NCBI GenBank assembly: GCA_001566295.1
Contig: KQ964246.1
Coordinates: forward strand, 620,001-684,000
Length of the DNA stretch: 64,000 bases
Source: Microdochium bolleyi
Taxonomy: Eukaryota; Ascomycota; Sordariomycetes; Xylariales; Microdochiaceae
Direction of reading: 5' to 3'
Shown: piece after piece, positions 22,950-33,930 of the stretch
Layout: each line of letters begins with the position of its first letter
Position numbering within the stretch: position 1 is the stretch's first letter
Notes under the pieces: model-generated
Databases searched by the model: none
The model's input: only the letters and a program-made list of their open reading frames with translations
What the model was told of the DNA's origin: nothing
Made by a program: the position numbers and the translations under genes

Positions 22950-24455
22950 ATGCCTATGTTTGAGGACTCTGACTTTGGCGTTGACGCGCCTACCAGCCCT
23001 ACCCAGGTCCGCGTTAAGCAGCAGTCCCAAGCTGGCCTCGGTACCTCTCCCCACGCTGGTAGCCTTGCCATCCCCGCCGAGAACGAGGATGACGGACCTA
23101 TCGAGGTGCCTGCCACACGCTCCTCTGTCTCCGAGGCTTCCAAGTACATGCACAACCTCAGTGTCTCTCCTTCCATGAAGCAGCGGAGAAGCTCTCGCAA
23201 CTCCTTTGGCACATCTCTGCCCATCCCCCGGAGTAAGAGACAGTCTCGTCTCTCTTCTGTCCACTACCCAGATGGTGCCCCTACCGCTCAGCCCCAGCGT
23301 CCTGGCATGCCCCCCATCCAGCCCACACGTGCTCTTCTGGCTGCCCAGGTTCAGTCCGTCTCTGCCGCCAAGGTCAAGAAGGCCAAGAACATGGCTTTCG
23401 CCTTCGACATTGATGGTGTCCTGGTTCACGGCGACCGTCTTATTCCCCAGGGCCAGCGTGCTCTGGAGATTCTGAATGGCGACAACGAGCTCGGCATCAA
23501 GATCCCCCACATCTTCCTGACCAACGGCTCAGGCAAGATCGAGAAGGACCGCTGTGCCCAGCTCTCCAAGATCCTGCGCAACCCCGTCTCCACCGATCAG
23601 TTCATCCAGAGCCACACCCCCATGAGCGCGCTGTCGGAATACTATGGCACCGTTCTGGTTGTCGGCGGTGAGGGCTACAAGTGCCGCGACGTCGCCGAGC
23701 AGTACGGTTTCCGGGACATTGTCGTGCCCAACGACATTGTCGCGTGGGACCCCACCATTGCCCCTTACCGCGTCTTCACCGACGAGGAGCGCGCCTCGTC
23801 TCGCCCTCGGGACTTCAGCAAGATCAACATCGAGGCCATCCTGGTCTTCTCGGATTCGCGTGACTACGCTACCGACATGCAGATCATCATGGACCTGCTG
23901 CGCTCGGAGAACGGCCGCTTTGGCACCGTCGCAAAGGACCCCGTCTCGCAGCGCATTCCCATCTACTTCTCGCAGGGTGATTTCCTGTGCCCTACCGAGC
24001 ACCCCATCCCCCGCATGTCGCAGGGCACCTTCCGTATCGGTCTCGAGGCCATGTACAAGGCTCTGACTGGCGTCGACCTCGAGCGCGTCGTGTACGGCAA
24101 GCCCGAGATGGCCACGTACAAGTACGCCGACGAGATCCTGACGTCGTGGATGGGTGAGTTGCACGGCGAGGAGCGGCTGCCTGAGAATGTGTACATGATC
24201 GGCGACAACCCGGCGTCGGACATCATCGGCGGCAACCTCAAGGGCTGGAACACCTGCCTTCTGCGGACCGGCGTGTTCCAGGGCGGTGACAACGACATTG
24301 AGAACCCTGCCAACTTTGGTGTCTTCCCGACTGTGCTGCAGGCTGTCGAGGCCGCGCTGCGCAAGGAGCTCGGCGACGACTTCAAGATGACCTTTGACGA
24401 GGACAGCATCAACCCCATCAACCACGAGGGCAAGGCTGGTGCCGCCGTCGAGTAG
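22950..24455 (+). CDS. HAD-superfamily hydrolase, CECR5/CUT-1-like
   Basis: An intronless gene for 501 residues. Residues 1-145 are a Ser/Pro-rich extension probably disordered and phosphorylatable. Residues 149-159 (AFAFDIDGVLV) carry the HAD nucleophile aspartate D153 and acid/base D155. Motif II is FLTNGSG (about 190), the lysine lies in VYGKPEMATYKYA, and the metal-binding motif IV is GDNPASDI (about 415). This is the CECR5 (TIGR01456-like) subgroup of class IIA phosphatases, which in Neurospora includes CUT-1, an osmotic-stress-related protein. The physiological substrate is unknown. The gene has the C-rich codon use and long CT-rich leader of a well-expressed gene, and stress-type elements upstream fit osmotic or stress induction, which is an inference. 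Confidence 0.87.
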   Translation: MPMFEDSDFGVDAPTSPTQVRVKQQSQAGLGTSPHAGSLAIPAENEDDGPIEVPATRSSVSEASKYMHNLSVSPSMKQRRSSRNSFGTSLPIPRSKRQSRLSSVHYPDGAPTAQPQRPGMPPIQPTRALLAAQVQSVSAAKVKKAKNMAFAFDIDGVLVHGDRLIPQGQRALEILNGDNELGIKIPHIFLTNGSGKIEKDRCAQLSKILRNPVSTDQFIQSHTPMSALSEYYGTVLVVGGEGYKCRDVAEQYGFRDIVVPNDIVAWDPTIAPYRVFTDEERASSRPRDFSKINIEAILVFSDSRDYATDMQIIMDLLRSENGRFGTVAKDPVSQRIPIYFSQGDFLCPTEHPIPRMSQGTFRIGLEAMYKALTGVDLERVVYGKPEMATYKYADEILTSWMGELHGEERLPENVYMIGDNPASDIIGGNLKGWNTCLLRTGVFQGGDNDIENPANFGVFPTVLQAVEAALRKELGDDFKMTFDEDSINPINHEGKAGAAVE

Positions 24456-25668
24456 ATACAGAAGATACCCACGATTCTCGCAATCGGACAGCAGCGTTTT
24501 GCAGTATAGAATGGATCGGAGTTTGTAGGCGTTTTGGGAACCTTGTCTAACGGCCTCGATTGAGGCCGACACCTGTTTATAGCATCAGAACGAGTTTATG
24601 CCAAAGAGATATGCATCATACAACCACAAATCATTCACAAAATGTCGTCGTGAATAGGGCGGTGACTGCTTATGCTGCTGGCCCGGCTCCGGGCTATCGA
24701 CGAACCCTGTTTGCAGGCTGTCTGTGAGAGCGCGTTGGGAGTGTGGTTCGATTGACCTGTGGTGTTTGTTCCATGGCAAGCGCGCTAGTCTTGTTTCGGT
24801 TGGATTCGGCGTTCGGGAGCGGCTCCCGTTGGACCTGACCCTGGTCCATCGTCAATTGCGTGTTGAGACTGGATTTCCAAGTTGCAGCCACGTCCCCTCG
24901 TCGCACGTCTTCCTTGAGGCGACGACCGGAGCAAAGGTAAGGTCCCTTCTGTGTCCCAGCTCGACTTGTGCAAGCATCATGAATGCGCTCGTGCACATTG
25001 TCTTCCGTATCTGCCAGTCGCAGGCAGAGGCAAACGCCCTTGGCGGCCCAGCCTGGGCCTGGCTTGGCGAGGCAGGCTGCTCGCGGACCCTGCCTGCCCC
25101 ACTCGAGCACCGCGATTGTTCAAAAGCTCCCCGGTCTGCTTGGCTTGGCACTGCTTCTCCTCAGTCGCGTCAACGCCGGCCGGGCAAAGTCGAGACAGCC
25201 TCCCGTCAACCGCAAGCTTATGGAGACAGCAGACGGACAACACAGCACGACCATGACCACTCGCCCACCTTAGCTTCCTGATCAACCAGCTCTGGCTGTC
25301 GTCAACTTTGCTCCTGCTGCGGCCAGCTACCCCGGTCCATCGCTTCTCCACCTCGTGTCTCCGGCCGGCATCCCCACGACGCGTCGCAACCTCACCGTGA
25401 AGGGCCTCCCGCCGTCTAATACTGCATGGCATATCGCAAGCATCTCACATTCCGCTCACGATTGACCATCTGCGCACCTGCCGCGCCAGGTTTCTCAATC
25501 CATACACGGCATTGGTTTTCGGCCTCACAGCGACGCGTGCTTGGTGAACCAACATGACGCAGAGCGTGTATCGCTGAATTACCACCTTCGCCGAATACAC
25601 AGCACCACATCAACGCGTTGAGAAAGCCTTGCAGGCTCGCCTTCGACACGCGTGTCGGCGCTGCCGCG
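24456..25668. other. Intergenic upstream of the sirtuin gene
   Basis: 3' flank of the HAD gene and promoter plus leader of the sirtuin gene. Many overlapping short ORFs occur on both strands at 24.7-25.3 kb, consistent with GC-rich noncoding DNA. No domain, RNA gene or repeat is recognised. Confidence 0.45.
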
Positions 25669-28600
25669 ATGCCGACTCTACAAGTTGCCCCCACATCCTC
25701 CGACCTGCTCCAGGCGGTGGCAGACACTCTCGGCAAAGCTCGCAGAGTGGTCGTCATCACAGGCGCAGGCATCAGCACCAACTCGGGCATCCCAGTATGT
25801 CAACATGGCCACCATAGTCAGCAGTGGCGTGCCGGGTGTGACTAACAGAAACATCGCAGGACTTCCGCTCCCAAAACGGCCTCTACTCCCTGATCCAGTC
25901 CCAGTATGACAAGGCCCAGGCGTCTGCGCTTGTCCGAGACGATGATGCCGATTTCGAGTCCAGCGACCGTCCCTCGAAGCGCAGGAAGACCTCGCCAACT
26001 CCCAGCCAGAGTCTAGCGGAAAACTCATCGGCGGGGCAACATTCGGACAGTGACGACTCGGATTCAGTTGCCGACGATGCTGCCACAGCGCTCGACTTAC
26101 CAAGTCTTCCTCAATTACCGCCCTTCTCCGTGGACACAACGACTAGTCGCGAGGAACACATAGACCATGGCCCGTCCATCGCAACAAAGATTTTCTCACC
26201 GCCGAGACGAGTAACACGATCGCGGGCGTCTACCCGTGTAGAAGGACAAGCGACAGCACATTCGACTTCATCAGGGACAACCCAAGAATCGATCCTATCA
26301 CATACTGGATTATCTGCAGCGTCTTCACAAAGCGAAGAGCCGGATTTACCAGATGACGAGGACGAAGGTGATTCGATTCATTGTGTGCCGTATCGGACGC
26401 CCAAGAAGTCTCGCTTGGCTGCTATGTTCAGCTCGTCTCCGCTGTCCTCACCACCGCCTGTTCTTTGGGATCCCTACGAAAATACGTTGCCATCCACCGA
26501 TATCAGCTCTCAAATAGCCTCAAACTCGTCAGACGACTCCGACGCAGAGAACGCAGACCACTCTGTGGACTTCTTCTCGGCGTCGCACGGATCCAACAAT
26601 CGCCTACGTACCATGAAAGGCCGCGACTTGTTCGACAGCAACATCTGGGCCGACCCTGTCAAGACGTCCGTCTTCTATCGATTCGCGACATCATTACGTC
26701 AAAAAGTCAAGGACATCGAACCCACCGCGACGCACCGCTTCATTGCGCAGCTGCGGGACGTAGGCAAGTTGGCTCGTGTCTACACACAAAACATCGACGA
26801 GATCGAGAAGAAGCTGGGCTTGTCTACTGATCTGAACCATGGTGCTGGTAGCAAGAGACGGAAGTCGGCCAAGGTGGCTCTGCAGCAGGCTGCGGACGAG
26901 CCGACTGGAGCATCTCAACAATTATCCGTGGACATCTCGCAAAGTCAGCAGACCACCGATGTGGAGATGAAGAACTCGCAAGACGATGCAGACTCTCAAG
27001 AGAAGCATCAGCAAAAGTCTGCAAAGCCGATCCTGAGCTTTGACCGGGGAGTCGAATGCGTTTTCCTCCATGGCTCTCTCTCGTCTCTGCGCTGCTTCTT
27101 GTGTGGCAAAGTTGCAGACTGGGACGAGGATGGCCGCGAAGGTTGTACCCTGTCTGGGGAGCAGCCAGAGTGCCCACACTGCGCTGGTGCCGCAGCTGCT
27201 CGCGTGGAGAAGGGCAGGAGAGCACTCGGTGTAGGAAAGCTACGCCCTGACATCGTGCTATATGGTGAAGAACACCCACAATCAGATCTGATCTCTCCGA
27301 TCGTCCAGCATGACCTCTCTGCAGGCCCGGACGTGCTCCTCATTCTTGGTACAAGCCTGCGTGTCCATGGCCTCAAGATTATGGTCAAGGAGTTTGCCAA
27401 ATCTGTGCATAGCAAGGGCGGCAAGGTCGTTTTCGTCAACTTCACCAAGCCATCCGAGAGTGTTTGGGGCGATGTTCTGGATTTCTGGGTCGAGTGGGAC
27501 TGCGATGCGTGGGTGAACGACCTCAGAGAGCGGAAGCCGAACTTATGGCTGTCTGCCGAGGAGATACAGCAGCAGGAGACACAGAGACGTGAAGTCATCG
27601 CAGAGAAAAAGCGAGAAAGCCTGCTGCGACGCGAGAGCACCATGGAGAAGAAGCGCGAGAGCATGGCTGAGAAACAACGGTTGCTCGTTGACAGCAAAAA
27701 CCCAGCCAAGAACCCGCAGAGTATGCGTAACGACATGCATTGCGGCGCCTATGTGGTTTGGGAGATCATGCAGTCGCTCGCAAAAGTCGGAGAGCGCCCG
27801 TTTGATAATCTGGCTTGTCCCGTGGATGAACAGCCACGAGCCAAGGAGACCCCAATCCCGCCGCCAGTCCTACCAGATTTTATCCTCCGACCGCGCCACG
27901 ACTCTGGGATCAATACGCCGTCCCTCAAAGTTCTCAATGAGTCTGATGCATTCGCAGGCTCAGCCTTGCAGAGCGCAGGAGCAGGAGCAACGCAGCGGCC
28001 GATCGTATACGAGAAGCCGAGGGCACAGGCGAAGACGAGACAAGCACGCAAGTCCGCGCCAGCAGATCTTCGGGTTGTCGCAGAAGATGTATCGAAACTT
28101 GACAACGCAGTGCCAGAGAATCAGTCTCCTGCTTCGTCTATGGCAATATTCAAGAAGGCAGCCGGTAAACTGCCCCGTGCGAGTGACGCCGATGCTGTCA
28201 CCAGACTTCAGGTCCTCAGCCAGCCTCCAACACCGCCACCGGTTCAGAATTTCGCAGCACCGCCACCCACGGCCGTGATCGAGCCCTCCACCGCTTCCAT
28301 AGGTGCAGCGGTGAAAATGAATCCGCGGCAGCGAAAGCCCAAAGTGTGGTACGATCCAACGCCAGAGAAAGAAGCCCGACAGGCAAATAAGCGTCTGCTG
28401 CCGCCGCCAAATCCCCCCCCTTCGGTTCAGCATTTTCAGCAGCATCATCACCAAACAAAAGATTTTCCGGTATATGATTCAAGGTCATTCCTCCCTCCGA
28501 TCTCCATAGAGACGACTGGCCTGGCCCCATACCTCGAGATGTTGCCGCAGCTTAGTCCGCTGCAGTGTCCACCGAGGAACATCCGGCCAGCGCCGTATAT

Positions 28601-28814
28601 CGTTGGTGAGGAGAAATTCCACATGCGGTTTAGTGATCCGCTAGGCAAGCTTGGGTACAATGGATACTCTGAACGTGTGGCAGCGCCGAAGGTCAGCCAA
28701 CAAAGCCACCCCGAGGCCAGGCAGGAGATAGAACACGCCCCATCTGAACAGCTTCTGCGCGAGGAGGAGGCGGCGCAGACCCTGGCCTGGATGCTCGGCG
28801 CGCGAAGCCATTGA
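25669..28814 (+). CDS. Hst3/Hst4-type sirtuin (NAD+-dependent histone deacetylase)
   Basis: Two exons (25669-25794, 25860-28814) encode 1,026 residues. Motifs run in order: NAD-binding TGAGIS (31-36), D43-F-R, GRDLFD (about 296), YTQNID (350-355), catalytic His446 in FLHGSL, zinc-binding C454/C457 and C480/C483, LRPDIVLYGEEHP and GTSLRVHG. LYGEEHP and KGRDLFD point to the Hst3/Hst4 branch, nuclear enzymes that remove histone H3 K56 acetylation. The catalytic core is split by two insertions: about 235 acidic, Ser-rich residues (60-293) containing SKRRK, and about 75 extra residues before His446. The residue after TQNID is Glu rather than the usual Gly. A Gln/Glu/Arg coiled-coil-like segment and a Pro-rich tail of about 450 residues follow the core. 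Its products would be nicotinamide and O-acetyl-ADP-ribose, which gives the macrodomain neighbour significance. Confidence 0.9.
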
Positions 28815-29407
28815 CGACCTGTCTGTACTTGACGATGGGGCGCCGATTAGCATGACAGACGATACGACCTGTTATGAATGTAGATACCCTTAGGCTTTAT
28901 CGCTAGCAATGAATAAGTGGTTGTTTGCACAAGCGGCGCGCTTCAGACGTGGAGAAGGAAGTGGGGGCAGGCATGTTCCCTGCCGATGCCAGAGTCGCAG
29001 CTTCAATGCCCAGGTGGTCCCTGTTTCCCCGAAAGCCGACAACTCTCCCCAACGACAACCTTTAGGCACCGAGATTCTTTCAACAGCGCACCAGCTCGAG
29101 AAAGCTCAATCTCTCAGCCTGAGACCCGGATTTTCCTTGCCATTCCACGAAAGCCCGGCAGCATTGCAACGGCGCCCACTGAAGTCAACGGCGCCCACTG
29201 AAGTCGTCGATGATTCGAATCCCACCGCCGTCACGGCTACCTCGGCAGGTACACTACTACAACAGACAGGACAGTTGTCAACCATCAGCTCTATTTCACT
29301 TTCAGATCACCAGAATATTCATAACTACAGCGCCTCGTTGAGGAAGAAGCTCGTCGGGCTTCCGGAGTCTACCCAAAGCCTTAACCACGTCCCACACTAG
29401 TACTTAC
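28815..29407. other. Intergenic between sirtuin and macrodomain genes
   Basis: A 593-nt spacer between two co-oriented genes. It contains a 163-codon open frame (28909-29400) with no domain, interrupted by a 19-bp tandem duplication whose length is not a multiple of three, so I treat it as noncoding leader or promoter. Confidence 0.45.
29167..29204 (+). repeat. Perfect 19-bp tandem duplication
   Basis: The 19-nt unit CAACGGCGCCCACTGAAGT at 29167-29185 is repeated exactly at 29186-29204. It looks like a recent slippage or small duplication. Confidence 0.9.
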
Positions 29408-30336
29408 ATGTTCCGCGCCTCCATCGCTCGCAAAATGACGCCAACGCCAGCGTCCGAGATCCCAACTCTTACCTTACTCTACAAGCTGCATAAGTTGGGT
29501 CCGTCGCGGCAGCTCCCGCTGATGGCCGGCGCAAGCCCGGCACATAACGATCGCATTGGTCTGCTGCGCGGCGACATCACCTCGCTTGCGATTGGTGCCA
29601 TCGTTAACGCGGCCAATGAGTCGCTCATGGGCGGCGGTGGTGTCGACGGCGCGATACATCGTGCGGCTGGACGCGGACTGCTCGAGGAGTGTGCGACGCT
29701 GCGAGGCTGCGACACTGGCTCCGCCAAGATGACGGATGCGTACAACCTACCCTGCGACAAGGTCATCCACGCCGTCGGCCCTGTGTACGATGACGAGCAC
29801 CCGCTGCGCAGCGAAGAGAAGCTTGCTGGGTGCTACAGGACTGCACTGGAGCTCGCGGTGCGGCACGGCGTGCGGACGGTCGCGTTCGCCGGTATCAGTA
29901 CCGGGATTTATGGATATCCGAGCATGGACGCGGCGATGGTGGCGTGCGGCACCGTGAAGACATTTCTGGAGACGGGGGAGGGGAAGGAGGGGATCGACAA
30001 GGTGGTGTTTGTGACGTTTGAGGAGAAGGATGTCAGGGCTTACAACAGTGTGCTGCCGTAAGTTGCTGCAACTGCTTTCGAAGAGTTGCACATGCTGTCT
30101 GTGTTTTTTCTTTTTCTTTTTGGAAGTCGTCATCACTAACACACAAGTTTCTCTACCGTAGTCGTTTCTTCCCGCCTGCCGGAGGGCACCTCGACGAGGA
30201 CGATAACAGCGCCAAGATGGCAGCGACCGAGGCTGAGGTGAAGGCGCAGCAGCTCCCCAGCGTGCCGACTACTGATCCTGCAGAAGCGGGAAATCCTGCT
30301 CCGAAAAAGCAGCGGCAAGATGAGGACGGTGCTTAA
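29408..30336 (+). CDS. MacroD-type macrodomain protein (ADP-ribosyl / O-acetyl-ADP-ribose hydrolase)
   Basis: Two exons (29408-30057, 30162-30336) encode 274 residues. One macrodomain spans about residues 45-216. The ADP-ribose-binding signature is present: IVNAANESLMGGGGVDGAIH (about 64-83), then GDAK-like GSAKMTDAYNLP, VIHAVGP and the loop FAGISTGIYGYP. This is the MacroD/YmdB subclass, which hydrolyses O-acetyl-ADP-ribose and removes mono-ADP-ribose from acidic residues. A polar, Ala/Pro/Lys-rich tail of about 57 residues ending in PKKQRQDEDGA could carry a nuclear signal. An Arg-containing leader of about 45 residues might be a weak mitochondrial signal, or translation could begin at the second Met (codon 10). 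The gene follows the sirtuin gene on the same strand, so enzyme and by-product hydrolase are neighbours. The intron is 104 nt. Confidence 0.9.
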
Positions 30337-31521
30337 GCTGCGTCATCACGATCTTTGACAAGATCCAGATGGAGAACCACAGACATAGGATAAGCAGTTG
30401 CAAGGCTTCCGATATTGTAGTTGGTGCGCCATGTTGCGACAGAGGGCCTCAAAATCGCTCATATTCTCAAGTCCGAGCGATACCTTATTGGAGCGTAGCT
30501 GTGTTGTGTCGTGAATACACTGCCACACGCACGGTTCCCATGTCTGTATCAGGACAAGCCAGATAGGACTCTACCGTGGCCCGTCTGCGCGAAATATCCC
30601 GTGTGCCCAGCGCGCCGAGAATTCCTCGGAATTGACAAGACGCAGTAGTCGTTCAACTGTGAATGCCCGAGATAGTCACGGAGGTCGTGGCGGTTCCGGT
30701 TGTTGTTTTGTCATCGGCTTGGCGTAATTCGTTCAAGCACGCTGCACCATGATAAGTGGACAGTTGCGAGAAGTTGAAGACCGCCTCCGAATAGTCCCGA
30801 GGCTACCTTGGCCGGCTCGTGCTCGTGCCAGGTCGATATCGAATTAGTGCTGCCGGCTCTCTCATGCGCGAGTCATTGTTGCTAAGCGAGCCAACATGCA
30901 CAGATTATGGCCACCCGGGCCTTGACGACTACGGCAGACTTTAGGATCGAGGGCAGACAGCATTGGTGATTGGGGGCAAGCGCGCGGAAGATGACGGACC
31001 TGGGGCGGGCTGCGTACGCGTACGCGAAGCACCCAAACAGGCCGGGGATCGGGACGGGGAAGTCGAGCTAGAACAACTCGAAGCTTAGCAAAAGCTTAGC
31101 GGGCGGTTTCTAGCGAGTCCGGGGCCGCCCCTGCTTCCCCCCACACACCCTCTCGGTCGTTTTCCATGCCCCGAGTCGTCCCCCGGGGCCTCCCCTGGGG
31201 TCTCAATTGGCTTGATTGTGTCATGCCTGCGTGTTCTGGTCAGTCTACTGCACTGATTTCTAGCCCGTACAGGACACCTCACAAAAGGGCAGACCTGGTC
31301 TCGTGCCCTCGTAGTCGTCGCCCAAGCCGTGTGGCTAATCCCCGCACTCCACACCTCTGCGTGTCTCCTCCCCACCATCTCCCCGATTTCCACCCGTATA
31401 TATCTCCTCGGGGTCGTCATCGTCCCTTGTGTCTCTCTATTTACCTCACCTGGAGACCTCTTTCTTCCCAGCTCTCACCAATCCCCCTCCTGCCTCACCT
31501 CCAGACACCTGCCTGTTCATC
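30337..31521. promoter_or_regulatory. Upstream region of the Jen-type transporter gene
   Basis: Contains the macrodomain 3' flank and the transporter promoter. Two CCCCAC elements (31139-31144 and 31370-31375) fit the CreA/Mig1 site (SYGGRG on the other strand), and a GTATATATCT TATA-like motif starts near 31396. No coding region is recognised. Confidence 0.4.
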
Positions 31522-33499
31522 ATGGAGTCCCAAACGCCAGAGAATGAAACCAAGACCCGGCACATGGATCATCCAGACCGCCCGGCGCCCTCTGCGGGAA
31601 GCTATCTCGCGACCCGCCTCACCTCGCTGCGGCCGCCCATGCTCAAGGCGCCCAACCCCATCCGCCTCATCCGCATGCTCAACCGCCGCCACTGGGCCTT
31701 TTTCATGATTGCCTTTTGGGCCTGGGTATGTCTCCTTGTCGTTGTCTCGTCTGCCACTAGGTGGAACTGGGTGGGTGGCTGACTGCTCAAATGATGGACC
31801 GACAGACCTGGGATGCCTTCGACTTCTTCACCGTCTCGCTCACCGTCAGCGACCTGGCCAAGACGTTTGGGCGTACGACGACCGACATCACATGGGGCAT
31901 CACGCTGGTCCTCATGTTCCGCTCCGTGGGGTCCATCATCTTCGGCATTGCCGCGGACCGCTACGGCCGCAAGTGGCCCTTCATCGTCAACAACCTCCTC
32001 TTTGTCGTCCTCGAGCTGGTAAGTCGATGGCGTCACAAAGCTCCCTGCCGCCGTGAACTCCAGTCGCGGCATGCCAAGCAATGCCACAGCGGGCAGGCGA
32101 AGCCTTCTTGGCGCCTTGGCTGGGCTTGGCTGCAGGGGCCACCTTGGTGGAGCAATTGACCACACCCCCCGCCCCCCACGTTCCCACGATGTCCTCCCTG
32201 CTGACTCCGCACCGATTGCTCCTGTCACTTCATCTCGACGCTGTACTACTGTACTAATCAAGTTGAACTCTCTGCAGGGGACCGGCTTCTGCAACACGTA
32301 TGAGCAGTTCCTCGCCTGCCGCGCCCTCTTCGGGGTTGCCATGGGCGGGCTCTACGGCAATGCCGCCGCCACCGCCCTCGAGGATCTCCCCGCCGAGAGC
32401 CGCGGAGTCATGAGCGGCATGCTCCAGCAGGGCTATGCCTTTGGCTACCTCCTGGCCACCGCCTTTGCCCGTGCCCTCGTCAACACCACGCCTCATGGCT
32501 GGCGTCCTCTATACTGGTTCGGCGCCTGCCCACCCGTTCTCTTCATCATCTGGCGTCTCTTCCTCCCCGAGACGCAGACCTACCAGGACCACATCAAGCA
32601 CCGCGACGCCCGCGGCAGTGCCGGCAAGACCTTCATCGCCGAGGGCAAGATCGCCGTCCGCAAGCACTGGCTGCTCCTCACCTACATGGTCCTCCTCATG
32701 GCCGGCTTCAACTTCATGTCCCACGGCAGCCAGGTATTATGCCATCACTCCACAGCGTTGAACCTTCGCAGTATTCAATCATGTTCACATCGACTGACTA
32801 TTGCTTCAAATACAGGATCTATACCCCACGATGCTGCAGAACCAATTCGGCTTCAACGCAAATCAAGTCACCGTCACCCAGATCGTGGCCAACCTGGGTG
32901 CCATGACAGGCGGCACAGTGGTCGGCTACTGCTCCCAGATCTTCGGCCGCCGTCTCAGCATCATGGTCATGTGCGTCGTCGGCGGTGCGCTGCTGTACCC
33001 TTACACCTTTGTCCAGAACGACCGCGTCATCGCGGCCGCCTTCTTCGAGCAGTTCTGCGTCCAGGGCGCGTGGGGTGTGATCCCCGTCCATCTCATGGAG
33101 CTCTCCCCTGGTGCCTTCCGCACCTTCGTCGTCGGCACCTCCTACCAGCTCGGCAACCTGGTGTCGTCGGCGAGCTCCACGATCGAGTCCACCATCGGCT
33201 CGCGCTTCCCCTTGCCCCCCTCGGCGACCGGCACGCCGCGGTTCGAATACGGCAAGGTCATCTGCATCTTCATGGCGTGCGTCTACGTCTACGTGTTCAT
33301 CATGACGTTCCTGGGACCCGAGTACCTCGCCCGCTCGTTCCGCGCCGAGGACGATGCCGACCTGGCCGAGGCTACTGGACACCAGCGCCTTCCTCACGAG
33401 GGGACGGTCGCGGGGTCTGGCGGCTCGCAGGAGGGGAAGCGCATCAGTAGGGAGGACTCGGCTGACAAGGGGCATGCTGCACATGCCGAGAAACATTGA
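31522..33499 (+). CDS. Jen-type monocarboxylate/proton symporter (MFS)
   Basis: Four exons (31522-31725, 31806-32018, 32278-32733, 32816-33499) encode 518 residues of a 12-helix major-facilitator transporter in the plasma membrane. The diagnostic Jen motif N-x2-[ST]-H-x-[ST]-Q-D-x3-T is complete at residues 284-296 (NFMSHGSQDLYPT), and the intron 3 boundary falls between its Gln and Asp. The MFS loop DRYGRK follows helix 2. Jen carriers import lactate, pyruvate and other short carboxylates, or dicarboxylates in the Jen2 branch; which applies here cannot be decided by eye. The C-terminal tail is hydrophilic and rich in Lys, Asp and Ser, as in carriers regulated by ubiquitination and endocytosis. 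Possible CreA sites upstream agree with the glucose repression known for this family. Confidence 0.9.
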
Positions 33500-33930
33500 A
33501 GCGGAAGTGGCCGCTCGGCAGCGGGTGATCCAGCAGACAGGCAAGTCACTGATGAGCAAGCCCAGACCAGGCACAGCTTTCGACTGGACTGCAGATTGCA
33601 AAAGCTGGTGGGGGCTGTTTATGCCAAAGTTGTTACTCACTCACTCTGTGCAAGTCGTGTACGCACTGTTTCGCCTGGACTTGAGACTAAGATAGCATAG
33701 CATATCTACAGCCACACGGCCCGACTGTATAAGAAATGGTAGCATGAGCACACGATTTGGAAATTGTTAAACCAATACCACAATAATTTATTGGAGAACC
33801 TGTGGGTTGTGCAGGCACACAATGGAGTATTTCGAGAGTATTGCTTCCATGGCCTCCTGCCAAGAGTCCATTGTCCTTCTCAGTATCTTCTACGTAGCAA
33901 CTTGTCCCTCACGATTCGGCGGCCTCTTAA
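33500..33930. other. Intergenic between convergent genes
   Basis: Shared 3' flank of the Jen-type transporter (+) and Hsm3 (-) genes. AT-rich around 33.7-33.8 kb; nothing else recognised. Confidence 0.5.

Noticed and set aside
23529..24572. 347-codon minus-strand frame over the HAD hydrolase
   Set aside because: Antisense shadow; the plus strand carries the HAD motifs.
28909..29400. 163-codon frame just upstream of the macrodomain gene
   Set aside because: No domain, interrupted by a 19-bp tandem duplication that would shift frame, and not in frame with the macrodomain ORF.
32053..33450. 465-codon plus-strand frame across the Jen-type transporter
   Set aside because: Runs through introns 2 and 3 and soon leaves the transporter frame; the spliced model restores all MFS helices and the Jen motif.
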